From Brachionus plicatilis (taxonomy: Eukaryota; Rotifera; Eurotatoria; Ploima; Brachionidae), in NCBI GenBank assembly GCA_010279815.1, contig QEOQ01000256.1, forward strand, positions 881,389 to 945,388: a DNA stretch of 64,000 bases. The letters run 5' to 3'. The position numbers and the translations under genes are program-made. Every line of letters starts with the position of its first letter. Within the stretch, counting starts at the first letter, position 1. Shown piece by piece: positions 32,918-43,656 of the stretch. The notes beneath the pieces were generated by a model, which was given only the letters and a program-made list of their open reading frames with translations, was not told the DNA's origin and made no database searches.

Positions 32918-34200
32918 TTCTTACAATTGTTTAATCAATTTTACTACAATATCTGCCCAAATATTATAATTTAATTTTAATTTTAGATTTTTTTTTAAAA
33001 TTAAATACAAAAATAAACCTGACAAAATTTTAGTTTTTATCTGTTGTTTTATTATTAAACACCTTAAAGAAGCACCTTGAAGAGCTTAGCTGTAAAATCT
33101 TCATCCATCGCGATTGTGAAAAAATAACATCGGGTGTAAAGCGCAAAATTTATTAAAAGATGTTCAAAATTTTTTGATTCATTGATTTCTAATTACCTGA
33201 ATTTTACTATAAAATTTTTTTTGTCTAAAAAAATATAAATTCCATCATTTTTAAATTTCAAATGATTGATAAACAATAAAAAACATCCGTAAACTTTCCA
33301 GATAGACCCAGAAGTTGATGATATTTTTGAAAAGACCATAAAATTATCTTCTCTATATATATGTATAAAATGTAGCTTTTAAATATTAAATTATATAATT
33401 TTTCCATAAAAAATGAAAAAAAAATTTTAAGGTTCTGAAACAATACACTCTGATTTTTTGTTGACAATTTTAATTTTTTTCGACAAAACAATATTTCTAT
33501 TTTTGATTTTCTACCCTGAAAAATCTGAAAATATGATCAAATTTCATACTTAAAGATTATTTTTTAAATTAAATTTATATGTCTTTGATTTTTTATTTCC
33601 TAAATTCAAAAAAAAAGATTCTTCAATTATTTTCAATCTTAAATATTTGAAACAATTTATTATTGTTCAACTTAATTTTTTTCTCTTTAACAATTCAAAT
33701 TTTCAAAAGATAATTCTTTACTATATTCAAATAATTTGAATAAGATTTATGGCAGGGAGAGAAACCGTAAATTAATTTAGAGAAATGTCAATAAGTTTTT
33801 TTTTCAATTATATTTTAGTCAATACTAACTTGTAAATTATAATAAATATTTGTAACTTAAATTAAATAATTGTGAATTAAATTAAATTATTGTCAATTAA
33901 ATTAATTTTTTAAATATTTGCCTCAAAATAGTACCGGATCCGTCTTCAATCAAAGTTTCAATATACATTTTAGAGGACGATCACAGCGACCGAGAATTTC
34001 CTCTGAAACAAAAGCACTGCAAAAAATAAGAAGCTAAAACATTTCCATATATCTGAAAAACAATTATTTTATTTGAAAACTTTTTTTTTTAATTTTCTTT
34101 CATATTACATAGACAAATATTTTTTTAAATTGAAAAAAATTTTATTGACAAAAATAAAAAATAATTGACAAAATATTTATTTAAATGACGTTTATTTTTT
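32918..34200. other. Intergenic; possible lone exon near 33940
   Basis: Mostly AT-rich with repeated TTGTCAATTAAATTA words at 33780-33910 and TTATTGACAAA words at 34130-34200, which also occur inside the start of the adjoining inverted repeat. At about 33931-34020 the plus strand reads VPDPSSIKVSIYILEDD then HSDREFPLKQKHC before a stop, with coding-like composition and a possible acceptor (AAATAG|TACC). I found no partner exon and no family. Confidence 0.3.
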
Positions 34201-35547
34201 AAAATTGACTCTTGCATAACTGACGAATTATCTAATTTTTATTGACAAATATTTCTTTTTTAATTGACATTTATATATATTAATTGACAAAATATCATTT
34301 AGTCAAGATTTATTTGTAATATATTCTTATTACTTAGTTTATAAATTTTTGAATTTTTGAATTTTCATTAAAAAATGTTTTCAATCTAACTGTCTATGAT
34401 GCTTTGATATTAAATAATAAAAAACAATAATAATCATAGAGTTGGTTATATTTTTTTAATCATGTTATTTTTTCTCAACAATACAGAAATCTACAGAATT
34501 GTTTTATCTTTTTAAAAATTTTTCTTGAACTAAACCTAGTCAAATAGAAAAACCTTTTTTTTTAAATTTTATCCTAGATAAAATTTAAAATCGTTGGACA
34601 GCCGGTCGAATCGTTAGCGTTATGATTTTTTTAGAACCGCTGTAAGTCATGTTATTCATATCCAATTCAAGAAAAAGTAATAGGGTATAAATTACGAGAA
34701 GAAAGTAAATTTTTTTAAATATTTGATTGAATTTAAACTATTGTCTTTTTAGAAATTAATTTTTATATTTTTATTGATCTGAAATTTCAAGAGTTTAAAT
34801 TTTAAAAGAAGCTCCTGCCTGATTATTGCAATTTTTTGGCTTTAAATTCATTTTAGCACTAATTTTACTTTTTTTATCACCAAAAAATCTCACTTTTCTA
34901 AAAATACTTTCATGAAACAACATTACTTGCATTTAACAAAATAACTTCTTGCAAACAAAATTACTTCTTGAAAACAAAACTACTTCTTTAAAATAAAATT
35001 ATTTAAAAAAAGATTGATTTCGAAAAGACATTTAATGAATCATCGATCGAAGATAAGAGTTTATCTGCTAAAAAAATAGGCATTGAAATTGTCAATCAAA
35101 TCAATAACTCCAATTCTCGTAATCGACCAAACAAAAAAGAATTTACAAGAACGCTGAAATTATATTTTACAATTATAATGAGGCCCTGAAAAGTTTGAAA
35201 AAAACTGAATTCACCAAAAAACTTACAGCACTATAAATGGAATTAAAGATTATCATAAATGCTCCATTACATTTATTGATTTCGATAAATTCGCCTATGT
35301 GTCAATCGATAGCAACTGGGCTGCGCGCGGAATTCTCTCAGAGGCAGAAATCGTCGATTCAATAGCAACAAACAATCTTGTAGAGCAAGACTGTGATACA
35401 GAAATTGAAGAGCAACAAGATTCAAATAAACAAGTGATTAACTCAAAAGAAGCAATCGATAGAATAAATGGTCTGAAACAATTTTTTTTAACCAAAAAAG
35501 ATGATAATTCTAATGTAATTAATTTATTATTTAATATTGAAAATTTT
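34201..35547 (+). repeat. Inverted repeat 1, left arm (1347 bp)
   Basis: This arm is the reverse complement of 37902-39248. Coordinates of paired bases always sum to 73449, so there are no indels, and every block I compared was identical. It starts AAAATTGACTCTTGCATAAC and ends at GAAAATTTT, after which the two sides diverge. It carries a broken pogo/Tigger-like transposase fragment reading toward the centre. Confidence 0.93.
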
Positions 35548-35592
35548 TTCAATTCCTTAATTTCTTTTTATCATCGCCTAATTTTGAAATAA
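35010..35592 (+). pseudogene. Pogo/Tigger-like transposase fragment (left arm copy)
   Basis: An open piece from about 35010 (SIEDKSLSAKKIGIEIVNQI) is followed after frame breaks by the frame 35299-35592 beginning VSIDSNWAARGILSEAEIVD. The order 'aromatic-W-x-x-(A/K)-G-I-L', an acidic linker (DTEIEEQQD), then EAIDRINGLKQFFLTK resembles the end of the DDE region and C-terminal tail of pogo/Tigger/CENP-B-like transposases. The catalytic core is missing. The first 80 or so codons are duplicated exactly in the right arm (38150-37902); beyond 35547 the tail is unique. The family call is moderate only. Confidence 0.45.
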
Positions 35593-37901
35593 ATAATGAA
35601 TAATAATATATATATAAGGTATCTTGTAATACATTGTTATCCTATCATTAATTGCATAGATATGATTCTTTTTAATGTTTTTGTCATCTAAAATGAAATA
35701 AATACTATTTATAATTTTTTTTTACAATTGATTCTTTAGGAGTATAGTCCTCATTCAAAGACTTATTTGTACTACATTCATTGAATAGTTTATATAGAAG
35801 AAAAAACAAGATTTTTAATAATGATATAACGGGTGATTTTACATTCGATATATTGGCTAATTTTAGTTATTTATCAAATCTAGAACAAATGCCATTATAT
35901 AAGCCATGTTGGTGTGCTAATTGCCCATAAATTAAATGTACAGAGTTCTTAAAAATTTTAAAAAAAATTATTTTTTAAATTATAAATTTAATTACTATAT
36001 TTATCAAATATTTCGAAATTATCAAAAAATATTTATGCAAATAAATAAATAAAAACAAAATAAAATTCAAAGACATGCGTGAATACCTTAATAGTTTATA
36101 ATTTACCTCCATTCTTTAAATCTTTTTAGTCAAAACATTCTGTGAACCGTCTAACATTTTGATTACTTTTATTGCTCATAATTTTCTTATTTCTCCATTT
36201 AAGATCTCTGATAAAGAAGCCTTTTATTCAACCTTTATTTAGACTTAAAAAATTTTAAATAAGTTCAAATGTTTTAACTTGTAAATAATAATCGATAAAT
36301 ATATGATAAAAACTATATTTTTTTATAGTTAGTTACGACAATTTGACTTTCAAATTCCTTTTTTTCTTAGCTAAAACTAATTGTTTTATTTAAACGATTG
36401 CAATGTTTTTTTTCCAATATACATATAGTTTCAAATAAATTAAAATAAACATTTTGTTCATTGCTGTCAAACAAATTTTATGATTTGCTTTGGTAATTTT
36501 AGGGTTAAAAGATTACAATGTAAAAATTTTGAGCAAACCTAAAATTTGTTCCAAATATTTAAATACCCTATTCTACAGGTAACTTTTTATTAAATATAAA
36601 AGCAAAGCTTTAAAAGCTTTTATTTTTTTTCAAAATTTGAAATTTGATCACACATTTTACTTTCTCTAAAAGATTCTAAGAAAATAAGAATTTTTTTTTA
36701 AAAAATATTTTCTATTAAATAAAATTCATTAAATGAACGTTTTTTTAAATTTTACTGCAGATTAAAATACTTTTGCAAAGAAAATTCAATAGATTTACTG
36801 ACCATATAATATTTTGTCTTTTTTTAATATCAAATTTTTAAACATTTTACAACCATTCACAATTTCTTTTAATAAAATTATTTTTATTGTTAGCGATAAA
36901 AACTAACATTAGTATTCCCATATGGTCTAGTGGTTAGGATTCCTGCCTTTCACGCAGGCGGCCCGGGTTCAATTCCCGGTGTGGGAAAATTTTTTTAAAT
37001 GTAGTTAAAATTTAATAAAATATGTTACAAACTGATCAGAAAATCAAAAATTTTAATCAAATCACATAACATTTTAAAAATGAATTTTCTCTAGATTTTG
37101 TTTTATTTGTCTTTTTGTTTTTTTTCTAACCTTAAATAACCACTTTATTAAAATTAAGATTATAAAGACAAGAAAGACTTATTAAATTTTTTCACTTTAT
37201 TGGTTTTTTGAAATTCAGTAAAAAATGATAAAAAAATTAAAAACTTTTTTTCTAAAAATTTTCAATTATTACCGTGATTGCAACATGGTGCAACATTGAA
37301 AGTTGCACTACTGCATTCACGGAACTAATTTTAAGTTTATAGAGAAAAGTTTTTTAAATTTTTTTACTATTCTTTCTGTTCTTTTGTATTCAAATTCAAA
37401 TAATCGCTTTATTATTTTTAAATTAAAACTAAATTTCTCATCTATACTATTTTGTCGAAAATACATGCTGTTTGGGTTTTTAAAAATACTCTTTAATAAA
37501 GAAAAAAATTTCGTCAAATGTAAATAATGTCTAATGGCGCAGTTACTTTAATATCATACAGTTGCATAGTTTTATCTTTTTTTTATTTTCTCAACCGTTT
37601 AGACGAGTTAATAAAGCTATGATCATGATCCTGATGGTTCTGTAGCATATGAAATTCTGATTTTAATCAATACAATGGATATGCATTCGATCAATCCTAG
37701 GTATAACGAACTACTTGAGCGGAAAATTCGGTAATCGTTATATCGAAATTCCCATATAAAATGATAGGTACAAAAAAAATTTTAAACCAAATTTTATTGA
37801 TTGAAAAAACTAAAATAAAAATGCGAAAAAAAAACAAAAAGTTAATTTTTTCGAAACTAATCGGTAATAGATGGTTGTTTAGTAAAACTTCTTTCAATTA
37901 T
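35548..37901. other. Spacer of inverted repeat 1 (2354 bp)
   Basis: Non-repeated centre between the two 1347-bp arms. It holds the tRNA-Glu gene and a small hairpin at about 37272-37322 (GCAACATGGTGCAAC, then GTTGCACTACTGCATTCACGG). No protein-coding exon was recognised; the open frames here are AT-driven. Confidence 0.6.
36916..36987 (+). tRNA. trnE(TTC): tRNA-Glu (anticodon TTC)
   Basis: The sequence folds into a complete 72-nt cloverleaf: acceptor TCCCATA/TGTGGGA, D arm within TGGTCTAGTGGTTAGGAT, anticodon arm CCTGC-CTTTCAC-GCAGG with anticodon TTC, and T arm CCGGG-TTCAATT-CCCGG. Both internal promoter boxes are intact. It is followed within a few bases by a run of seven T, a good RNA polymerase III terminator. 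It looks functional, and it lies in the spacer of inverted repeat 1. Confidence 0.96.
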
Positions 37902-39248
37902 AAAATTTTCAATATTAAATAATAAATTAATTACATTAGAATTATCATCTTTTTTGGTTAAAAAAAATTGTTTCAGACCATTTATTCTATCGATTGCTTC
38001 TTTTGAGTTAATCACTTGTTTATTTGAATCTTGTTGCTCTTCAATTTCTGTATCACAGTCTTGCTCTACAAGATTGTTTGTTGCTATTGAATCGACGATT
38101 TCTGCCTCTGAGAGAATTCCGCGCGCAGCCCAGTTGCTATCGATTGACACATAGGCGAATTTATCGAAATCAATAAATGTAATGGAGCATTTATGATAAT
38201 CTTTAATTCCATTTATAGTGCTGTAAGTTTTTTGGTGAATTCAGTTTTTTTCAAACTTTTCAGGGCCTCATTATAATTGTAAAATATAATTTCAGCGTTC
38301 TTGTAAATTCTTTTTTGTTTGGTCGATTACGAGAATTGGAGTTATTGATTTGATTGACAATTTCAATGCCTATTTTTTTAGCAGATAAACTCTTATCTTC
38401 GATCGATGATTCATTAAATGTCTTTTCGAAATCAATCTTTTTTTAAATAATTTTATTTTAAAGAAGTAGTTTTGTTTTCAAGAAGTAATTTTGTTTGCAA
38501 GAAGTTATTTTGTTAAATGCAAGTAATGTTGTTTCATGAAAGTATTTTTAGAAAAGTGAGATTTTTTGGTGATAAAAAAAGTAAAATTAGTGCTAAAATG
38601 AATTTAAAGCCAAAAAATTGCAATAATCAGGCAGGAGCTTCTTTTAAAATTTAAACTCTTGAAATTTCAGATCAATAAAAATATAAAAATTAATTTCTAA
38701 AAAGACAATAGTTTAAATTCAATCAAATATTTAAAAAAATTTACTTTCTTCTCGTAATTTATACCCTATTACTTTTTCTTGAATTGGATATGAATAACAT
38801 GACTTACAGCGGTTCTAAAAAAATCATAACGCTAACGATTCGACCGGCTGTCCAACGATTTTAAATTTTATCTAGGATAAAATTTAAAAAAAAAGGTTTT
38901 TCTATTTGACTAGGTTTAGTTCAAGAAAAATTTTTAAAAAGATAAAACAATTCTGTAGATTTCTGTATTGTTGAGAAAAAATAACATGATTAAAAAAATA
39001 TAACCAACTCTATGATTATTATTGTTTTTTATTATTTAATATCAAAGCATCATAGACAGTTAGATTGAAAACATTTTTTAATGAAAATTCAAAAATTCAA
39101 AAATTTATAAACTAAGTAATAAGAATATATTACAAATAAATCTTGACTAAATGATATTTTGTCAATTAATATATATAAATGTCAATTAAAAAAGAAATAT
39201 TTGTCAATAAAAATTAGATAATTCGTCAGTTATGCAAGAGTCAATTTT
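37902..39248 (-). repeat. Inverted repeat 1, right arm (1347 bp)
   Basis: Exact inverse of 34201-35547 in all blocks compared, including the transposase fragment (minus strand, 38150-37902). Its outer end, at 39248, overlaps by two bases the outer end of inverted repeat 2 at 39247. A solo CAGCGGTTCTAAAA terminus with TA beside it is present in both arms (34641 and 38808), resembling the start of the MITE at 23896. Confidence 0.93.
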
Positions 39249-42200
39249 TGTAAAAAAAATAGAGTACAAGAACAGCAGCCCGAGTGTAGTACATATATCC
39301 GTGAACTAGTAGTGCTCTCTTTAGATATTTGAATTTGGCAAAACAAAAATCTGCGGAACGTGCTGCATTTCTACCTTCTTTGCCAAATATTCCAATTCCT
39401 ACATGAGCCTCTTGTATCATAGAAACATCGTTTGCTCCGTCGCCTATTGCTGCTGTCATCGGACGCTCCTTACTATTTTTTATCAACGATACAATCTTTT
39501 TTTTAATCAAAAAAATTATTTTTAACAAAAATAAAATTCAGTGCCTACATTTGCTTTTTGAGATGGTGACATTCGGCAGCATAGAACAGCATCGCATTTA
39601 ACTGCTATTGATCTAAAATCATTTTGTTTTTTATTCAAAGTTATTGTCTCCAAAGAAACGCCATCAATTACTAAAGCATATGACTGTTTAGCGCTCGACT
39701 TCATTCTTTTAGAAAATTTTTGATAAAATTTAAATATATATATTTTTTTAAATTACTGTTCATTAATGATGGCTAAGTTTTCTTCGACTTCATTGATATT
39801 TTTGAGATTTTTTAGCACAAATTTGAACATATCTTTTGAAAAATGCTTGCAAGAGTCTGATATATTTACAGCTGTCTCTAATTTATCGCCAGTTAAAATC
39901 CATATCTTAATACCTGCCTGTCTGAGGGAAAATAAAGTTCCCTCTACATCTTCTTGTAGGCGATCTTCGACCGAAGTGACCCCTAATATTTTCAAATTTG
40001 ATTCGATTAAGTCATAGCACTCGTTTAGTTTCTCCTCTTTGTTTAAAATGTCACTGTTAGCTTGGTCAATCATTTGGCAATAGCTTGAATATTCTGACTC
40101 ACTTAGTGGTTTGTAAGCTATGACCAATGTTCGCCAGCCTTTTTCCGAGAACTCTTTTAGCGAGTCTTCGTATAAGCTAAATGTTTTGCAAGTGCACCTA
40201 GGCGCGATTGAGATATCTGCGCCTTTACAGTACAAAAAATATTGGTTTGATTCCTTGTTTTTGACAATAATGCTCATTCTTTTGCGCACAGAATCAAATT
40301 CAAGTATGTACAAGATTTCATACTTTTTTTCAAATGACTCATTTTTTATGTTGTAAGAAACTGTACGATCAAAAACATTTCTATTTTTGTCAAAAACATC
40401 ACCTTCATACACAATGCCTAAGCTTTGAATAAAAATAGAAGAAGTTCAGTTTTAAATTTTAACTCTATTTTACTTTAAACAAAATTTGATAAAGCTCAAT
40501 TCATCAGGAGAGGAGGCATTGTATTTTTCCGATGATACCTTATCAACTTGAACAGTGTGGCATACAGTTAGAGCTTCGATAAATCCAAAAATTTTATCAT
40601 TAGTTACCGGTTTTATTGTTTGAGAGGTAAGACTCAAGATTTCGCCGTATTTTTCCTCATATATGTTTCCGTTAATGCAAAAATGTTTGAATAACATTTC
40701 GTTTTCGGTCAGAGTTCCAGTTTTATCAGAAAACAAATATTCGATCTGGCCCAAGTCTTCATTTAAATCAGTTGAATTTACTTTAGCTGGTTGATCTGTT
40801 TTTTCATCATACATTCTTTTTAGAATAAATTGATAAAAAAAATTATTTTAAATTTAATTTGACAATATGAAAATTCCTTATTTTTAATTTAAATGGTCAT
40901 ACTAATACATTGAATACTTAGAAAAATGCATTCAGGTTTCAGTTTTTATCCCTTATATATTTATTAAGACATATATATAATAAAGAAAACCAATAATCAA
41001 TAGTCTTTCTTTTTTGTTGACAATCTTGTCATATTCAGACTAATGGAAAAGTCACAAAAATAAAAAGTGCAAAAACATCCTTTAAAAGTCAAAGCAGCAA
41101 ATTTAAGAATTAGTCAATACTTTGACTTGTATTAGACTTGTCTTAATTTTTTTTGACAACTTAATTCTAAAATAATTCTTTTAGGCGCTGTGCAATTTAG
41201 TACAAATTGAACAAAAGTTCCTTTTTTGAAAAATTAAAACTAAAAGATAATCTCAAAAAAATTTTAACATAGTATTTTAACATGTCCTGTTGGATTTTTT
41301 AACCAAAAATAAATTTAACAGTTGAATTTTGAACAAATTATGTAATAATACAAATATATCTCGAAAGGAATTTTAGAACAGGAGTTGTAGAAGAACTATT
41401 TATTCTACTAAATCCTGACCAGCAAATTTTAAAAATACCAAAATTCCCTTTACACCTAGCAAACCATCTCAGTAAAAAAAGCGATCACTTAGCAACGGTA
41501 CTAATCATACCCATATAACAAAAAAACAAGATACTAGAAAAAAATGCCTTATAAGATATTTTAATGGGAACAAGACCAACTTGGAATGCAGTTAGTGCAA
41601 AAAGCCATCATGTAGCACTTGTATTGAGACAAAAATAGTCAAATCCCTCTACATTGAATGCCATAACAATAATTTTTTATAAAAAAATATAATATGATTC
41701 TTTTGAAAAGAAAAATTTTAAATTTAAAATTTTGAAATAATTAAAATTAATAAATTAAAGATCAGCAAACTTTTTGAAATCAAAATTAAAATTTTTCTCT
41801 ACTCAATATATTTTTTCTTTATTATATGAGTTTTTAAAATAGGTGTCATTTTGACACCAACGGTAATCTACGGTAAAATAAATTTTGGTCTTTTGAGTGT
41901 TAAACGATAGGAGATCCAAACAATAAGAAAAAAAAATTTATTTTATCTTAATTTTAATTTTGAAATTTAAAATAAAATTATGAAATCAAATTTTAACTAT
42001 CAAATTATTTAAATTCATATTAGATTTTATTTGTTTATAAATATTTTATACTATTCCACTTTAAAATTAAAATAAAAATAAAATATAAAATAATAATTAC
42101 TTAATATCCCATTCAAAAAAGCTTGATCCAACAAATCGAATTAATTCTGGTAAATACAATCATTAAAATCATTTAAATAATATTTTTTTTAAATTACCCA

Positions 42201-43656
42201 TAGTAACATACAGTGAAAGCGGAATGATATAATTAAGATTTGTAAAATACATAAATACAATAAAATCGTACAAAGACTTGTTATTTTTAAATATGTCCGG
42301 AGCTCTATCTTTAATGTACCAATGTGTCGTATACACATGGTCATATAGAATAGAGCCTATAAGACATAGAAGTGATAAAGCAAGCAAAACAATAATATAA
42401 ACAATGACAAAATAGTTGAGTCTTTTTTCAACGCATGACAATTTGTTGGATTTAAATTTTGAATTGAGCATCATTTTTGAATCCTGACCAGTGTAAATCG
42501 CACAGCCATAGATTGCTGGAACTATCTTAAGTGACGTACCTCGAAGAAGAATATTTTCATTGCTTATTAGGCTAAATAAATTATTTAAAATTTGTTTTTT
42601 TTTCTTTAAAAATTTTACTATTCTTTTTTTTCATGGACCAGTTTTCCTTTGAACTCATACAATCGCCTATTTGGCTTTTCAATAATCAAAGTTCCCTTTA
42701 AATCGATCAAGTCATCCAGACCATTCAAGTGTGGAAATTTGAACGGAACTGATCGTAATTTTAAATTAGTTTCTCCGTCTAAATTCGCTGTTTTAATATA
42801 ACAAGTATTTGTATCTGACATAGAATATAACAATGCTAGATCACAGGGAAACTCTTCGTCCAGCTTTACCTCTACTATGTCGCCACACTTTATGTCCTGA
42901 CTTTTAATAGATTGAATTTTTCCATTTTTTAAAATTTTAACTTTTCTTGAATTGATTTCCCAGTCGGACTTATGTCTGAGCACATCTTCGTAGGCCTTTT
43001 ATTAAATTTTTTATTTTAAATTTAGATAAAAATTTTTAAGTAATTTTACCTGTTTTAATGCAGTAACACTGATCACAATAGCAAGTGGAACCACAGATGC
43101 ATATGGATTTGTTGGAGGGTCAGGAATGAAAAACTTAAATTAATTCAAAATCATTAAAAAATGTTTAGTCATTTGAAAAAATGTGGATTATATTGATTTT
43201 TTATATTATTGATCAAGGTGATCTGATAAAACTTACCAAGATTAAAATATTGAGTAGAAAATAAAAATTTGCGATGCGTCTGAATTGTTCAAATAAATTT
43301 TTTGGAATAAAATTTAATAAAGTATACTAAAAAATAAATTATTAATTAAATTTTAATTAAAGTATCGAATTAATTAGCTAAAAGATACTTTTGAGGTAAC
43401 AATTCTGTTATCAGAATATTTGAGCGGTTCTTCTCCATTGTGCTCACCGGGTCGTTCATGATTTATAAATATTGTACGAAGTTTTGAAAATTTTTCCCGG
43501 GTGTCACGGATTCTCTTGAATTTTCATTAATCCAATAGGTAAAATATTTGAGTTTAAAATTACCGTTTTAATTAATAATTTTCTCAAAAAATCATGTTTT
43601 TGAATAAAATTGTCAATCGAGTCGACTATTTTATCTCGTATCTTTTCTAGTCTCAT
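39247..43656 (-). pseudogene. ATP11: ATP11-like P4-ATPase, truncated copy (exons 1-11 only)
   Basis: This is the mirror copy of the gene at 50182-56596. Exons, in transcription order: 43656-43564, 43514-43389, 43326-43237, 43133-43050, 42995-42619, 42571-42198, 42146-42101, 40815-40474, 40422-39757, 39705-39549, 39495-39247. Every exon I compared is identical to its partner, with all splice sites intact. After FFYK at the end of exon 11 the sequence switches to inverted repeat 1 and gives one Asn and a stop, so the product would be about 738 residues. It keeps the DKTGT and GDGAND catalytic parts and the first four membrane segments but loses the last six. Such a protein should not transport lipid. 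It is called a pseudogene because of the truncation; absence of any other decay means the event is very recent or an assembly artefact. Confidence 0.85.

Noticed and set aside
34201..39248. A CRISPR array, prophage or bacterial-type system
   Set aside because: Introns, animal genes and eukaryotic transposons throughout; no short spaced repeats with unique spacers.
41047..41170. AAGTC/GACTT words in ATP11 intron 7 (both palindrome arms) as a hAT element
   Set aside because: Words resemble the hAT subterminal repeats, but no paired termini or target duplication were found.
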